This document shows positions 50,254-58,733 of a stretch of DNA of 64,000 bases, piece after piece. The notes below the pieces were generated by a model that saw only the letters and a list, made by a program, of their open reading frames with translations, did not search any database and was not told where the DNA came from. Position 1 is the stretch's first letter; each line of letters opens with the position of its first letter. The position numbers and the translations under genes were made by a program. Origin of the DNA: Chloroflexales bacterium ZM16-3 (GTDB lineage: Bacteria; Chloroflexota; Chloroflexia; Chloroflexales; Chloroflexaceae); the NCBI GenBank assembly GCA_004138175.2, contig RYFE02000020.1, forward strand, positions 1 to 64,000, in the 5' to 3' direction.

Positions 50254-50308
50254 GATGGGCGCGATGTTCTTCCAAGGCGCTCACGCGCCCAGGGGAAGCG
50301 ACGGAATA

Positions 50309-50374
50309 ATGGCCGTGACCTACACCAACCGCAAAGGTATGACCCTCTCCACCTCACTTCGCTTCCCGGAGTAG
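50309..50374 (+). pseudogene. N-terminal remnant of a small conserved protein
   Basis: 21-codon frame beginning MAVTYTNRKGMT, a start I associate with a short conserved protein of Chloroflexota. The similarity stops after MT and the frame runs into the 3' end of the opposing pseudogene, so only the first dozen codons remain. Low confidence. Confidence 0.3.
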
Positions 50375-51290
50375 CGCATCCAGCGTCTCGACCAGCCGGC
50401 GCTTGCGTCGGTTCGTCTCGCGGAGTCTGACTACATACTCGCACCAGGCCGGCACCCTGCCCTGGCGCGCCCGGAGCCGCCGTAGCTTGCGCAGGAAGAC
50501 GGCCGCCTCCAGGTACGTCGCCGGGCTGGTCTGCGCGATGCGCGCCTCGGCCAGCTGCTGCCAGATTGTGGCGGCGCGCTCGGGGTATGCCTGGGCCACC
50601 GCGTCGGCGACCATATCGTCGTTGATGCCGGATGGCCTGCTCGGGCTGCGCTGATCGTACCAGCGCAGCACGTCGTCGGGTCGCCCCTCGTCGATGGCCA
50701 GCGCGATCAGCAGGCCCAGCTGTGGGAACTGAAGCGGGTGGCGTCGCTCGCTGCGCATGATGCCGGTGTCCGGCAGCGGCCATTCTGGGATCGTGGTGCC
50801 CGCCACCACTCGCGCCGCATGTTGCGGCAGCGCGCCGGTGGTAAGCTAGTGCAGGGCGGCCACGCGCACCGCCGGCTGTGCGTCGGCCTGCGCTGCGGCC
50901 GCCGCAAGCGTCTGGAACGCCTCCGCCGACGGCTGATCGAAGAACTCCTCGGCGCGCAGGGCCGCCACCATCGCCCAGTCGCCGGCATGGGCGCGCAGAC
51001 CGCACACGACTTCGCGCAGCTGATGGGCGATGCCGGGGTACGGGCGCTCGGCGGCGGCGATCCCGGTGCGCGCCCACTGCTCGGCCTCCGCGCTGCGCCC
51101 CGCCGTCAGCAGCCGCTTGACCAGGCGCTGGTAGCCGCCGTCCGCCGTCACCTCGCGCTCGCAGAGCGGGATAATCTCGGCATTGCGCCCGACCGATTCC
51201 AGGGCCGCGATCACAAAGTCGGTCAGCCGCCGCTGCCGGTAGTCGCGCGCGAGGCTCTCGCCCGTGCCCTGGGTCGGCGGGCAGCCCACC
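50354..51290 (-). pseudogene. SWIM zinc-finger-associated protein, truncated and interrupted
   Basis: Two frame-matched pieces (51301-50846 and 50845-50354) form one protein broken by a single in-frame TAG at 50848-50846, where ALH-stop-LTTGALP replaces what was probably a Tyr codon. The sequence (LARDYRQRRLTDFV, IIPLCEREVTADGGYQRLVKRLL, AALRAEEFF, WPLPDTG, RKRRLVETLDALL) matches the C-terminal helical part of SWIM zinc-finger proteins. The N-terminal SWIM domain is missing: coding similarity ends near 51285, exactly where an opposing acetyltransferase remnant begins. Confidence 0.75.
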
Positions 51291-51674
51291 TGGGCGATCA
51301 CGGATCAGGCGTCTGATAGTCTGTACGGAGCGATCAGCCTGGTCATACGCCAGCAGCACCAGCACGCGGAGATGGGCTACTGGATGGGGGTGCCATTCTG
51401 GGGCCGCGGCTACACGACCGAGGCGGGGGCTGCGGTGCTCGGCTATGGGTTCAGCTCGCTCAGCCTCCACCGCATCTTCGCCCGACACGTCGTGCGCAAC
51501 CCGGCCTCAGGCCGTGTGATGCAGAAGCTCGGCATGACCCAAGAGGGATGTCAGCGCCAGCACATCCGCAAAGGCGAGCGATTTGAGGACATTGTGAACT
51601 ACGGTATGCTCCACCAGGAGTGGGAGGCTGCCACGAGTCGTCGTGCAGGCGTGGCACCGTCAGCATCCGCGTGA
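51290..51674 (+). pseudogene. GNAT acetyltransferase, N-terminally truncated
   Basis: The open frame runs from 51264, but recognisable RimJ/RimL-type sequence starts near 51285 (AITDQASDSLYGAISLVI) and continues with the acetyl-CoA-binding region (GYWMGVPFWGRGYTTEAG), RIFARHVVRNPASGRVMQKLGM and RFEDIVNYGML. About 50-60 N-terminal residues are missing, replaced by antisense SWIM-gene sequence. Probably inactive. Confidence 0.75.
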
Positions 51675-51696
51675 GTGAACGTTTGGCACGTAGGAT

Positions 51697-51786
51697 ATGA
51701 CCATGCAGACCATCCGCCCCTGGCTGCTCATCGGGAAGTACCGCGCAGGGATGGGCAAACTCCCGCTTGACTCTCAAGCCGCTTGA
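51697..51786 (+). pseudogene. N-terminal remnant of a phosphatase-like protein
   Basis: 29-codon frame (IRPWLLIGKYRAGMGK) resembling the start of dual-specificity-phosphatase-like proteins; it then runs into the MerR-type promoter. Weak identification. Confidence 0.3.
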
Positions 51787-51797
51787 GGCTGTAGGAT
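51767..51797 (+). promoter_or_regulatory. MerR-type promoter/operator
   Basis: TTGACT (51767-51772) and TAGGAT (51792-51797) separated by the overlong 19-bp spacer typical of MerR-controlled promoters; the spacer contains the dyad CTCAAG-CCG-CTTGAG. It lies 34 bp before the MerR-like start codon. Confidence 0.85.
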
Positions 51798-51830
51798 CAT
51801 CACGGTGGCTGTCCTGACGAGGAGCGTCCC

Positions 51831-52316
51831 ATGCTCAAGATCGGCGCGTTCTCACGGGTGTGCCAGGTGCCGGTGTCCGCGCTGCGTTACTACGTCGAGC
51901 CCCAGCTGGTGGCCGACATCCGGTCCGTCATTCCGAGCTACGGGGCCATCGGCGCGCTCTTCGATGAGCTGTACGCCTACCTGGGCCAGCACGGTGCCGG
52001 CGGCATGGCCGTCGGCATCGACCACAACGAGGAGTACAAGGAGCGCGACCCGGAGATGGAGGCGGCCGCCTACCTTGCGGCCCCCGTGCCCGAGGGCGGC
52101 CGGGTGCGGGTGTACACCCTGTCTGGCGTCACCGTCGCCAGCACGATCCACCGCGGCCCCTGGGAGGGGCTGAGCCAGGCCTACACGGCGCTGATGGTCT
52201 GGCTCCAGGCGAGCGGCTACACGCCGAGCGGCGCCAGCCGCGAGCTATACCTGCAACAAGGGGCCACCCCTGACGCCCACGTGACCGAGGTCCAGATCCC
52301 GGTGCGCCAGCGCTAG
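51831..52316 (+). CDS. MerR-family regulator with internal deletion, GyrI-like effector domain
   Basis: 161 residues. The first 21 residues (MLKIGAFSRVCQVPVSALRYY) are the start of a MerR helix-turn-helix, but the protein then jumps to VEPQLVADIRSVIPSYGAIG, the start of a GyrI-like ligand-binding domain (GGRVRVYTLSGVTVAS, HRGPWEGL, VTEVQIPV). The wing, second DNA-binding half and dimerisation coiled coil, roughly 90 residues, are missing in frame. The perfect MerR-type operator remains upstream. It is either a pseudogene or a ligand-binding remnant that can no longer bind DNA. Confidence 0.8.
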   Translation: MLKIGAFSRVCQVPVSALRYYVEPQLVADIRSVIPSYGAIGALFDELYAYLGQHGAGGMAVGIDHNEEYKERDPEMEAAAYLAAPVPEGGRVRVYTLSGVTVASTIHRGPWEGLSQAYTALMVWLQASGYTPSGASRELYLQQGATPDAHVTEVQIPVRQR

Positions 52317-52356
52317 TCGGCCTGCGGACGAACGGGGCTGCGCTGTCCGCGCCGCG

Positions 52357-52402
52357 TGGTAGCGCCGGCCCATCCCCCGCTGGAGGTGGGCCGGCGCTAC
52401 CA
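52357..52402. repeat. 16-bp perfect inverted repeat next to the transposase remnant
   Basis: Arms 52357-52372 and 52387-52402 with a 14-nt loop, abutting the first ATG of the transposase fragment. Confidence 0.7.
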
Positions 52403-52932
52403 TGTGTGACGCCTACGGGACGCACTATCGGGAACAGCGCCCCGAGGTCGTCGTCCTCCAGAAGCAACTCGATGCGATGCCTATCTTCCACGCGAAGACC
52501 AAGCGCACGGCCCAGCGGCGCTACGACACGGTGATGGCCTTGCGGAACGCCTATGTGGCGGCGACGCCGGAGGTGGAGGCGGTCTTCGCCAGCCTGGAGC
52601 GCCCCTGGCCCAAGCTGGTCAACGCCATCGAGCGCGACCGCATCCCCAAGACCAACAACACGGCCGAGCTGGTGAACCGGCGCTTCGACCAGCATTACCA
52701 GACCTTCTGCGGCTTCGACACGATCACGACGGCGCAGACCTACCTGGCGGTGTTCGCGTGGTGCTACCGCTTCACGCCCTTCACGCCGGACGCGCAGCAG
52801 CGGATCCGGGGCAAGTGCCCGCTTGAGCTGGCCGGCTACGACGTGACCTCCCTGCCCATGGCGCAGCTCTGTCGCGGCCAGATGCTCCACTGGCCCCCTG
52901 AGGCCCTCGGCCAAGTAGTCCCCAGGACGTAA
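52402..52932 (+). pseudogene. Transposase, C-terminal fragment (DDE type)
   Basis: 176 codons. The sequence KTNNTAELVNRRFDQHYQTF followed by GFDTITTAQTYLAVFAWCYRFTPF and GKCPLELAGYD is the C-terminal catalytic-Glu region of DDE transposases. The N-terminal part with the two Asp residues is absent, so the protein cannot transpose. IS family not assigned. Confidence 0.7.
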
Positions 52933-53054
52933 CGGTCTCCACAGGGGACAGCCCTGTCCCCTATTCGCTATGCTATAATACGCATACGTCTCTTGTTGAA
53001 TTCACCATCAGGGTGGACAGAACCTGTTCCCTGTTCCCTGCGAAGGAGGGCAGT

Positions 53055-53405
53055 ATGGAGATCAGCCACCGCCCGATGAACCGGGTGGATTTGCTGGAAG
53101 TCGTCGGTCGCGTCGATGCAGCGACGGCGACGAAGCTCAAGCAACAGATTGATGCGCTCTTCGAGGAGGGTCGCTACCGTATTGTCCTCGACATGGCCGG
53201 GCTTGAGTATGTCAGCAGCCCTGGGCTGCGCGTGCTGATCGAGGCACGCAAGCGGGCGCGCGAGTGGAAGATCACCGACCTTGAGGGCGGCGATATTCGG
53301 ATCGCCAACCTGCCCCCGAAGATCAAAGAAGTGTTTGACCTGACCGGCTTCACCTCGCTCTTCGAGATGTACGGCGATACGATCGAGGCGGTGGGCTCCT
53401 TTTAA
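53055..53405 (+). CDS. STAS-domain anti-sigma factor antagonist
   Basis: 116 residues from ATG 53055 with a strong AAGGAGGG. Single STAS domain (RsbV/SpoIIAA type): LLEVVGRVDAATATKLK, then YRIVLDMAGLEYVSSPGLRVL, where the first Ser of SSPG is the expected phosphorylation site, and VFDLTGFTSLFEMY near the end. First gene of a partner-switching module with the HATPase-STAS and SpoIIE genes. A MITE sits between it and the next gene. Confidence 0.9.
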   Translation: MEISHRPMNRVDLLEVVGRVDAATATKLKQQIDALFEEGRYRIVLDMAGLEYVSSPGLRVLIEARKRAREWKITDLEGGDIRIANLPPKIKEVFDLTGFTSLFEMYGDTIEAVGSF

Positions 53406-53407
53406 AC

Positions 53408-53435
53408 GATGAAGGATGAAGGGTGAAGGATGAAA
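53408..53435. repeat. Heptamer repeat GATGAAG, four units
   Basis: Two perfect and two variant 7-mers right after the STAS gene; a complementary CATCCTT-rich block lies on the other side of the MITE (53565-53601). Confidence 0.7.
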
Positions 53436-53446
53436 CAATGTTTCAT

Positions 53447-53562
53447 CGCAATACCGCAGAAGTAACGCTGTGAGGCGTCCTGTCATTCTGAGCGAAGCGA
53501 AGAATCCCGGCCGGGACCCTTCGCTTCGCTCAGGGTGACAGCGTTACTTATGCTCTATTGCG
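53447..53562. mobile_element. MITE-like element, copy 2 (inverted, identical to copy 1)
   Basis: 116 bp, the exact reverse complement of 49277-49392, flanked by a different 6-bp direct duplication TTTCAT (53441-53446, 53563-53568). It is inserted inside the partner-switching operon. Confidence 0.88.
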
Positions 53563-53607
53563 TTTCATCCTTCGTCTTTCATCCTTCTATTCTTCATCCT
53601 TGCCGTT

Positions 53608-54351
53608 ATGGAAACCATCACCATCACCGCCGACCTCGATGCCCTTGCGAAGATCAGCGCTTTTATTACCGAAGCCGCCGAGCGGTGCGGCCTGGATGAG
53701 CGGGCGACGTGGCAGGTGCAGCTCGCCGTCGATGAGGCGGCGACGAATGTGATTCAGCACGCCTACGACCAGGAGAACCCCGGCGATATCACCCTTGGCT
53801 GGTTCTGCGAGGAGAATCGCTTCGTCATCACCCTGCGCGATAGGGGCCGCCAGTTTGACCCGGAGAGCGTGCCGCCGCCAGACATCAACTCGCCGCTGGA
53901 GGAGCGGCAGGTTGGCGGGCTTGGCCTCTACCTGATCACCAGGCTGATGGATGAGGCCCGCTTCGACTTTCGCCCCCAGGAAGGCAATGTCCTCACCATG
54001 GTCAAGTACCTCAGCATGAGCCCCCGCGACGATGTGGTGGTGATGCCGATCAGTGGCCGGGTGGATGCGGTGACGGCGCCGCAGCTGAATAAGGCGGTCC
54101 ACGAGCAGATCTCGTCTGGGACGCGCTTTATGCTGCTCGACCTGAGCGATGTGACCTTCCTGTCGAGCAGCGGGCTGCGCGCGCTGCTGCTCATCCGCAA
54201 GGAGCTGATGACCCTTGGCGGTGAGCTGCGCCTGGCCGGGCTCCAGCCGCAGGTTCACGAGGTCTTCGCCCTGACGGGGTTCACCCAGGTGTTTGCCATC
54301 CATACCACGGCGGAGGAGGCCCGGGCCTCGTTTGGCCTGGGGCGTGCGTGA
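53608..54351 (+). CDS. Fused anti-sigma kinase (HATPase) + STAS protein
   Basis: 247 residues. N-terminal RsbW/SpoIIAB-like ATPase (1-135): QVQLAVDEAATNVIQHAY (N-box), ITLRDRGRQFDP, and GGLGLYLITRLMD. C-terminal STAS domain (145-240): VVVMPISGRVDAVTAPQL and LLDLSDVTFLSSSGLRALLLI with the candidate phospho-Ser. A kinase and its antagonist are thus in one chain, next to a free STAS protein. Its end overlaps the start of the SpoIIE gene by 4 bp (GTGA). Confidence 0.92.
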   Translation: METITITADLDALAKISAFITEAAERCGLDERATWQVQLAVDEAATNVIQHAYDQENPGDITLGWFCEENRFVITLRDRGRQFDPESVPPPDINSPLEERQVGGLGLYLITRLMDEARFDFRPQEGNVLTMVKYLSMSPRDDVVVMPISGRVDAVTAPQLNKAVHEQISSGTRFMLLDLSDVTFLSSSGLRALLLIRKELMTLGGELRLAGLQPQVHEVFALTGFTQVFAIHTTAEEARASFGLGRA

Positions 54352-57300
54352 ACCGCGAGCGGCTGCTGCTTCTCTACTGTCTGATCGTCGGGGGCGTTGG
54401 CTGGATCTGGCTGACCCTCACCCCGAGTACTCCCACGCCGCTGTTTCCCCTGCTGCTCTTCGGGGTCATCACCCTTGCGGTTGACATGCTCAGCTTCCGC
54501 GTGCCGCCCACCGACGCGCATAGCATGGGCGGGCTGGTGCTGCTGATGGCGGCCCTGGCCCTCGGCCCGGCCCCGACCGCGCTGCTGGCCGCCTGGGAGG
54601 GCCTGCTCTCTGGCGCGCTGCTGCCCTTCATCTATGGCCGACCGCGCAGCCTCTACCTGCTGTTGGCCCGGCCCTTCATGCGCGGCGGGCTGCGCGCCGC
54701 CGGGATCCTCGGCGGCGCGGCGCTGGCCAGCGCCGCCGAGCGCGCGCCGCAGTACGACCCGGCCACGATCAACCCGGCGGCCCTGCTGATCTGGACGATC
54801 CTCGCCTACATGGTCGCCCTCCAGCTTGGCCGCGTCGGCCGCGAGTACCTACAGGGCGGACAGAGCGGCGTGGCCACCTGGTGGCGCTCCACATGGCGTC
54901 TGGCCATCGGCGTAGAGCTGGCCCCGCTGCCCCTGGCCCTGCTCGGCGCGGCGATCTACCTCCATCTCGGCCAGGGCTACTTCTTCCTCGCAGGGGTTGC
55001 CATAATCGCCGCCGCCGCCGCCGTGCGCCGGGCCAGCGTCAACCTTCAGTCGCAGCGCAGCTCGGTGCGCGAGCTGGCTATGCTCAACGAGGCCAGCCGG
55101 GCGATCATCCGCAGCGAGCTGGATGCCGAGGCGCTCTGCGAGCTGATCTACCGCGAGGCCAGCAAGGTGATCGACACCGGCTCCTTCCACCTTGGCCTCT
55201 TCGACGGCACGGACTACACCCTGATGGTGCGCGTCCAGGATCGGGTGCGCCTGCCCCGGCTCACGGTCGATCTGTCCGCCGGGGACGGGATCATCGGCTG
55301 GATCAGGCAGACCGGGCGGGCGCTGCTGGTGGAGGACTTCGCCCAGGAGATGAGCCACCTGCCGGCGCGCCCGCGCTACCAGAGCGAGCGCCCGCCGCGC
55401 TCGGGGATCTATGTGCCGCTGATCGCAGGCGAGGATGTGATCGGCTCGATCTCGGTGCAGAGCTACCAGGTATCGGCCTTTGGGGCGAATGACCTGCGGC
55501 TGCTCTCGCTGATCGCCGACCAGGCAGCCGTGGCGATCACCAGGGCGCGGGCCTTCCAGCAGGCCAACCAGCGCGCCGTGCAGCTCCAGGCCGTCCACGA
55601 GGTGAGCGAGCAGATCACCGCCATCCTCAACCTAGAGGAGCTGCTGCCCTCGATCGTGCGGCTCATCCGCGAGCACTTCGGCTACCACCCAGTGCATATC
55701 TTCACCATTGACGATGGCGGGCAGGCGATCCGCTTCCGGGCCAGCACCACCGATGTCACCCGCCAAGAGATCCTGGCCACCGAGCCAATGCGACCGGGCC
55801 AGGGCGTGGTGGGCAGCGCTGCGGCCAGCCGGACGGCGGTGCTGGTGGGCGATGTGCGCCTGGACCCGCGTTACATCCGCGACAGCAAGAACACCCGCTC
55901 GGAGCTGGCCGTGCCGCTGCGCATCGGCGAGCGTGTGATCGGCGTCCTGGATGTGCAGAGCGATCAGGCGAACGACTTCGATGCCGACGACCTGTTTGTG
56001 ATGCAGACCCTGGCCGGCCAGATCGCCGTGGCTATCGATAGCGCCAATACCTACACGAACCAGCAGGAGGAGGCGTGGACGCTCAACGCGCTGCTCCAGA
56101 TGTCGGAGAACATCGGGCGGGCCAGCACGCTCGAAACCCTGCTCTCGACGGTGGTGCGGATGCCGCCGCTGCTGATCGGCTGTAGCCGCTGCTACTGCCT
56201 GCTCTGGACGCGCGAGGGCCACTTCGAGCTGCTGGCGGCCTACGGGCTGCCGGGCGAGCTGCGCGAGCGGCTGGTTGGTCATTCGGTGTCGCTCGACGCT
56301 GCGCCCCTGCTGGCCCGGCTGCGCGCGCCCGCCGCCGAGGGCGAGGCGCCCACGCGCCCGCTGCTGCTCCACGCCGCCCAATCCCATGCCGAGGAGTGGC
56401 CGCAGCTGATCGGGCCGACGGGCAGCGGCACCCTGGTGGCATTGCCGATGCTGGCCAGGGCCAGCCTGCTCGGCGCGCTGATCTTCGACTGGGACGAGCC
56501 CAATATCGAGCTGGACAACCGCCAGATCAACCTGAGCATGGGGGCGACGGCCCAGGTGGCCGGTGCCCTGGAGAGCCTGCTGCTGGCCCGCGAGGCCGAG
56601 GAGGCCGGGCGTATGGAGCAGGAGCTGCGGGTGGCCCGCGAGATCCAGACCGCCCTGCTGCCCGCCCACTCGCCGCAGATCGCCGGCTGGCAGATCGACG
56701 CCGCATGGCGATCCGCCCGGCTGGTCGGCGGAGACTTCTACGACTTCTGGCCGCTGCCGAAGCGGCTGGGGGTTGGAGGGTGGGCGGTGGGCGTTGAAGA
56801 GCAGGCGGCGGCGGGAGATCGGGAGCTGGCCCGCGAGCTTGGCGCGGCGCACCTGCCCCAGCCCATCGAGCAGCTGCGCAGCGATGAGGCGGGCGGGGCG
56901 GATGGCGGGCCACCCGCCCCCGAGCTGGGCTTTGTGATCGCCGATGTGAGCGACAAGGGCGTGCCGGCCGCCATGTTTATGGCGATGTCGCGCTCGCTGG
57001 TGCGGGCCGCCGCCCTGGACGGGACTGACCCGCCGGCGGCGATGGAGCGGGCCAACCGCTGGATCACCCGCGACTCTGAGTCGGGTATGTTTGTGACGCT
57101 GTTCTACGGGATGCTCGACACGGAGAGCGGCCGGCTGCGCTACACCTCAGCCGGACACAACCCGCCGCTGCTCTACCGGCGGCGTGGCGGCAGCTTCGAT
57201 GAGCTGCGCACGCCGGGGATCGCCCTGGGCGTGCTGGAGGAGATCTCGCTACACGAGGCGGAGACAATGCTATCGCCGGGGGACGTGCTCGTCTGCTACA

Positions 57301-57494
57301 CTGATGGTGTCACCGAGGCGATCGACGACGCCCAGAACGAGTTCGGGGTGGAGCGGCTGCGCAGCGTGATCGCTGCCCACGCCGACGAGGATGTGGCGCG
57401 GATCGTGCGAGCGATCCTTGAGGCGGTGGATCAGCACGGACGCGGCCAGCCGCCCTTCGACGATGTCACCCTGGTTGTGATCAAGCGGCTCTAG
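54348..57494 (+). CDS. Membrane GAF-domain PP2C (SpoIIE/RsbU-type) phosphatase
   Basis: 1048 residues, GTG start coupled to the previous gene. N-terminus (1-230) has about seven membrane segments; three GAF domains follow (about 255-410, 425-580, 590-745); a helical linker (REAEEAGRMEQELRVAREIQ) leads into a PP2C_SIG phosphatase (about 775-1048) with VGGDFYDFWPL, VIADVSDKGVPAAMFM, YTSAGHNPPLLYRR and VLVCYTDGVTEAID. An insert of about 50 Gly/Ala/Pro-rich residues separates the first two phosphatase motifs. By analogy with RsbU it dephosphorylates the STAS proteins to release a sigma factor; no sigma gene is in the window. Confidence 0.93.
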   Translation: MNRERLLLLYCLIVGGVGWIWLTLTPSTPTPLFPLLLFGVITLAVDMLSFRVPPTDAHSMGGLVLLMAALALGPAPTALLAAWEGLLSGALLPFIYGRPRSLYLLLARPFMRGGLRAAGILGGAALASAAERAPQYDPATINPAALLIWTILAYMVALQLGRVGREYLQGGQSGVATWWRSTWRLAIGVELAPLPLALLGAAIYLHLGQGYFFLAGVAIIAAAAAVRRASVNLQSQRSSVRELAMLNEASRAIIRSELDAEALCELIYREASKVIDTGSFHLGLFDGTDYTLMVRVQDRVRLPRLTVDLSAGDGIIGWIRQTGRALLVEDFAQEMSHLPARPRYQSERPPRSGIYVPLIAGEDVIGSISVQSYQVSAFGANDLRLLSLIADQAAVAITRARAFQQANQRAVQLQAVHEVSEQITAILNLEELLPSIVRLIREHFGYHPVHIFTIDDGGQAIRFRASTTDVTRQEILATEPMRPGQGVVGSAAASRTAVLVGDVRLDPRYIRDSKNTRSELAVPLRIGERVIGVLDVQSDQANDFDADDLFVMQTLAGQIAVAIDSANTYTNQQEEAWTLNALLQMSENIGRASTLETLLSTVVRMPPLLIGCSRCYCLLWTREGHFELLAAYGLPGELRERLVGHSVSLDAAPLLARLRAPAAEGEAPTRPLLLHAAQSHAEEWPQLIGPTGSGTLVALPMLARASLLGALIFDWDEPNIELDNRQINLSMGATAQVAGALESLLLAREAEEAGRMEQELRVAREIQTALLPAHSPQIAGWQIDAAWRSARLVGGDFYDFWPLPKRLGVGGWAVGVEEQAAAGDRELARELGAAHLPQPIEQLRSDEAGGADGGPPAPELGFVIADVSDKGVPAAMFMAMSRSLVRAAALDGTDPPAAMERANRWITRDSESGMFVTLFYGMLDTESGRLRYTSAGHNPPLLYRRRGGSFDELRTPGIALGVLEEISLHEAETMLSPGDVLVCYTDGVTEAIDDAQNEFGVERLRSVIAAHADEDVARIVRAILEAVDQHGRGQPPFDDVTLVVIKRL

Positions 57495-57577
57495 TACAGC
57501 GACAAACGACCGCTGACGATCACCGAGTGAACACAAGCGCGTGATGATCACGCTATACAGCAAAGGCGCAAACCCGT

Positions 57578-58111
57578 ATGAGCGACATGCTACCCCACGG
57601 CAACTGCTACCGCGTCGGCCCCCAGCTCATTGCCGGCGAGTACCCCGGCGGCCCCGACTTCGTGGCCGCCAAGGCCAAGCTCGACCGCCACCTCGACGTC
57701 GGGATCACCTACTTCCTCGACCTGACCGAGCTGGGCGAGCTGCGCGACTACACCGATGTCCTCGGCTCCACCTCGGCGGCGCACGGGGTCACTGCCTTCC
57801 ACCGGCGCATGCCCATCCGTGACGCGAGCCTACCGGACACCCCGGCGATCATGGTCGCCATCCTCGACGCCCTCGACACGGCCATCGCCACCGGCCACAC
57901 CGTCTACCTCCACTGCTGGGGCGGGATCGGGCGCACGGGCACGGTGGTGGGCTGCTGGCTGGTGCGCCACGGCATGACGGGCGACAAGGCGCTGGAGACC
58001 ATCGCCAGCCACTGGCAGGGCGTCGAGAAGCACTGGCGTCAGCCGCGCAGCCCCGAGACCGACGAGCAGCACGCGTATGTGCGGGGCTGGAGCCAGGGGG
58101 CGTTTGTGTGA
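57578..58111 (+). CDS. Dual-specificity/tyrosine phosphatase-like protein
   Basis: 177 residues with the Cys-dependent phosphatase loop HCWGGIGRTG (C113, R119) and a plausible general-acid Asp in RMPIRDASLPD. The N-terminus (NCYRVGPQLIAGEYPG) matches cyclin-dependent-kinase-inhibitor-3-like prokaryotic members. Soluble. Substrate unknown; it could belong to the phospho-signalling module upstream, though 83 bp separate them. Confidence 0.88.
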   Translation: MSDMLPHGNCYRVGPQLIAGEYPGGPDFVAAKAKLDRHLDVGITYFLDLTELGELRDYTDVLGSTSAAHGVTAFHRRMPIRDASLPDTPAIMVAILDALDTAIATGHTVYLHCWGGIGRTGTVVGCWLVRHGMTGDKALETIASHWQGVEKHWRQPRSPETDEQHAYVRGWSQGAFV

Positions 58112-58117
58112 CGGTGG

Positions 58118-58330
58118 CTAACTTGCTAGGCTTGCCGACAGCGCCGCAAGCAGCTGCTCGCGCACGGCGATCGCCGTGCGCGCGCGGCACGGCTGAATCT
58201 GGGGGTTGTCCTCTACCCGGCCCGAGAACCAGGTGCCATCCTCCCAGATGAAGGTCCGGTACTCTACATCAGCGACGCGAACCTGATAGATGCGCCCCTT
58301 GCGCACCGCACGTTTTTTTAACTCAGCCAT
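58118..58330 (-). CDS. Hypothetical small protein, 70 residues
   Basis: Basic protein (MAELKKRAVRKGRIYQVRVA) followed by FIWEDGTWFSGRVEDNPQIQ and a short C-terminal helix. Overlaps the upstream small gene by 8 bp, so the pair is translationally coupled. Family not recognised. Confidence 0.55.
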   Translation of the reverse strand: MAELKKRAVRKGRIYQVRVADVEYRTFIWEDGTWFSGRVEDNPQIQPCRARTAIAVREQLLAALSASLAS

Positions 58331-58589
58331 GGGGCATTTCCTCTACTTGCTCGTATTCCACGCTATGTGTGTGATGCGGATCGTCGCTGTGTCCCACCCA
58401 GAAGTGGTTGGGCTGCACCGTGCGGACGCTGCGCACCGCCACGCCTTCCAACTCGACCGTCTCGCTCGCGCTCACCAAGACGAGGTTTGGTGCCTCGTTG
58501 AAGCGCCGAGAGTAGGCGGCAAGCGCGTCCTGCATCCGATCAACCGCAGGGCGTCGGGTGTCCGCATCGTACCAGACTAAATACAACAT
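58323..58589 (-). CDS. Hypothetical small protein, 88 residues
   Basis: Start ATG 58589 (AGGA 9 nt upstream) rather than the longer frame to 58697, which passes through GATTGCA repeats. Mixed alpha/beta: MLYLVWYDADTRRPAVDRM, then LVLVSASETVEL and a His-rich end (DDPHHTHSVEY). Coupled to the 70-residue gene by an 8-bp overlap; a two-gene unit of unknown role. Confidence 0.55.
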   Translation of the reverse strand: MLYLVWYDADTRRPAVDRMQDALAAYSRRFNEAPNLVLVSASETVELEGVAVRSVRTVQPNHFWVGHSDDPHHTHSVEYEQVEEMPHG

Positions 58590-58616
58590 CACACCACTTC
58601 CTGGCTCGCCGAAAGC

Positions 58617-58640
58617 GATTGCAGATTGCAGATTGCAGAT
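58617..58640. repeat. Heptamer repeat GATTGCA, three units
   Basis: Perfect 7-bp tandem repeats upstream of the coupled small genes. Confidence 0.75.
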
Positions 58641-58733
58641 GGGGGCACGGTGTAGCAGGCTACCTCCGCACCAGCACACCGTCCGAGTTATTCTCATGGG
58701 TAGGGGCGCATCGCGATGCGCCCCTACCCAATC

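Noticed and set aside
50846-50848. Possible recoded stop in the SWIM-associated gene, given selC nearby
   Set aside because: The codon is TAG, not TGA, and the gene also lacks its N-terminus, so a pseudogene is simpler.
50115-51488. 457-codon open frame on the minus strand
   Set aside because: Very Arg/Ala/Gly-rich, typical of a GC-rich out-of-frame shadow. The neighbouring frame on the same strand carries the recognisable SWIM-associated sequence.
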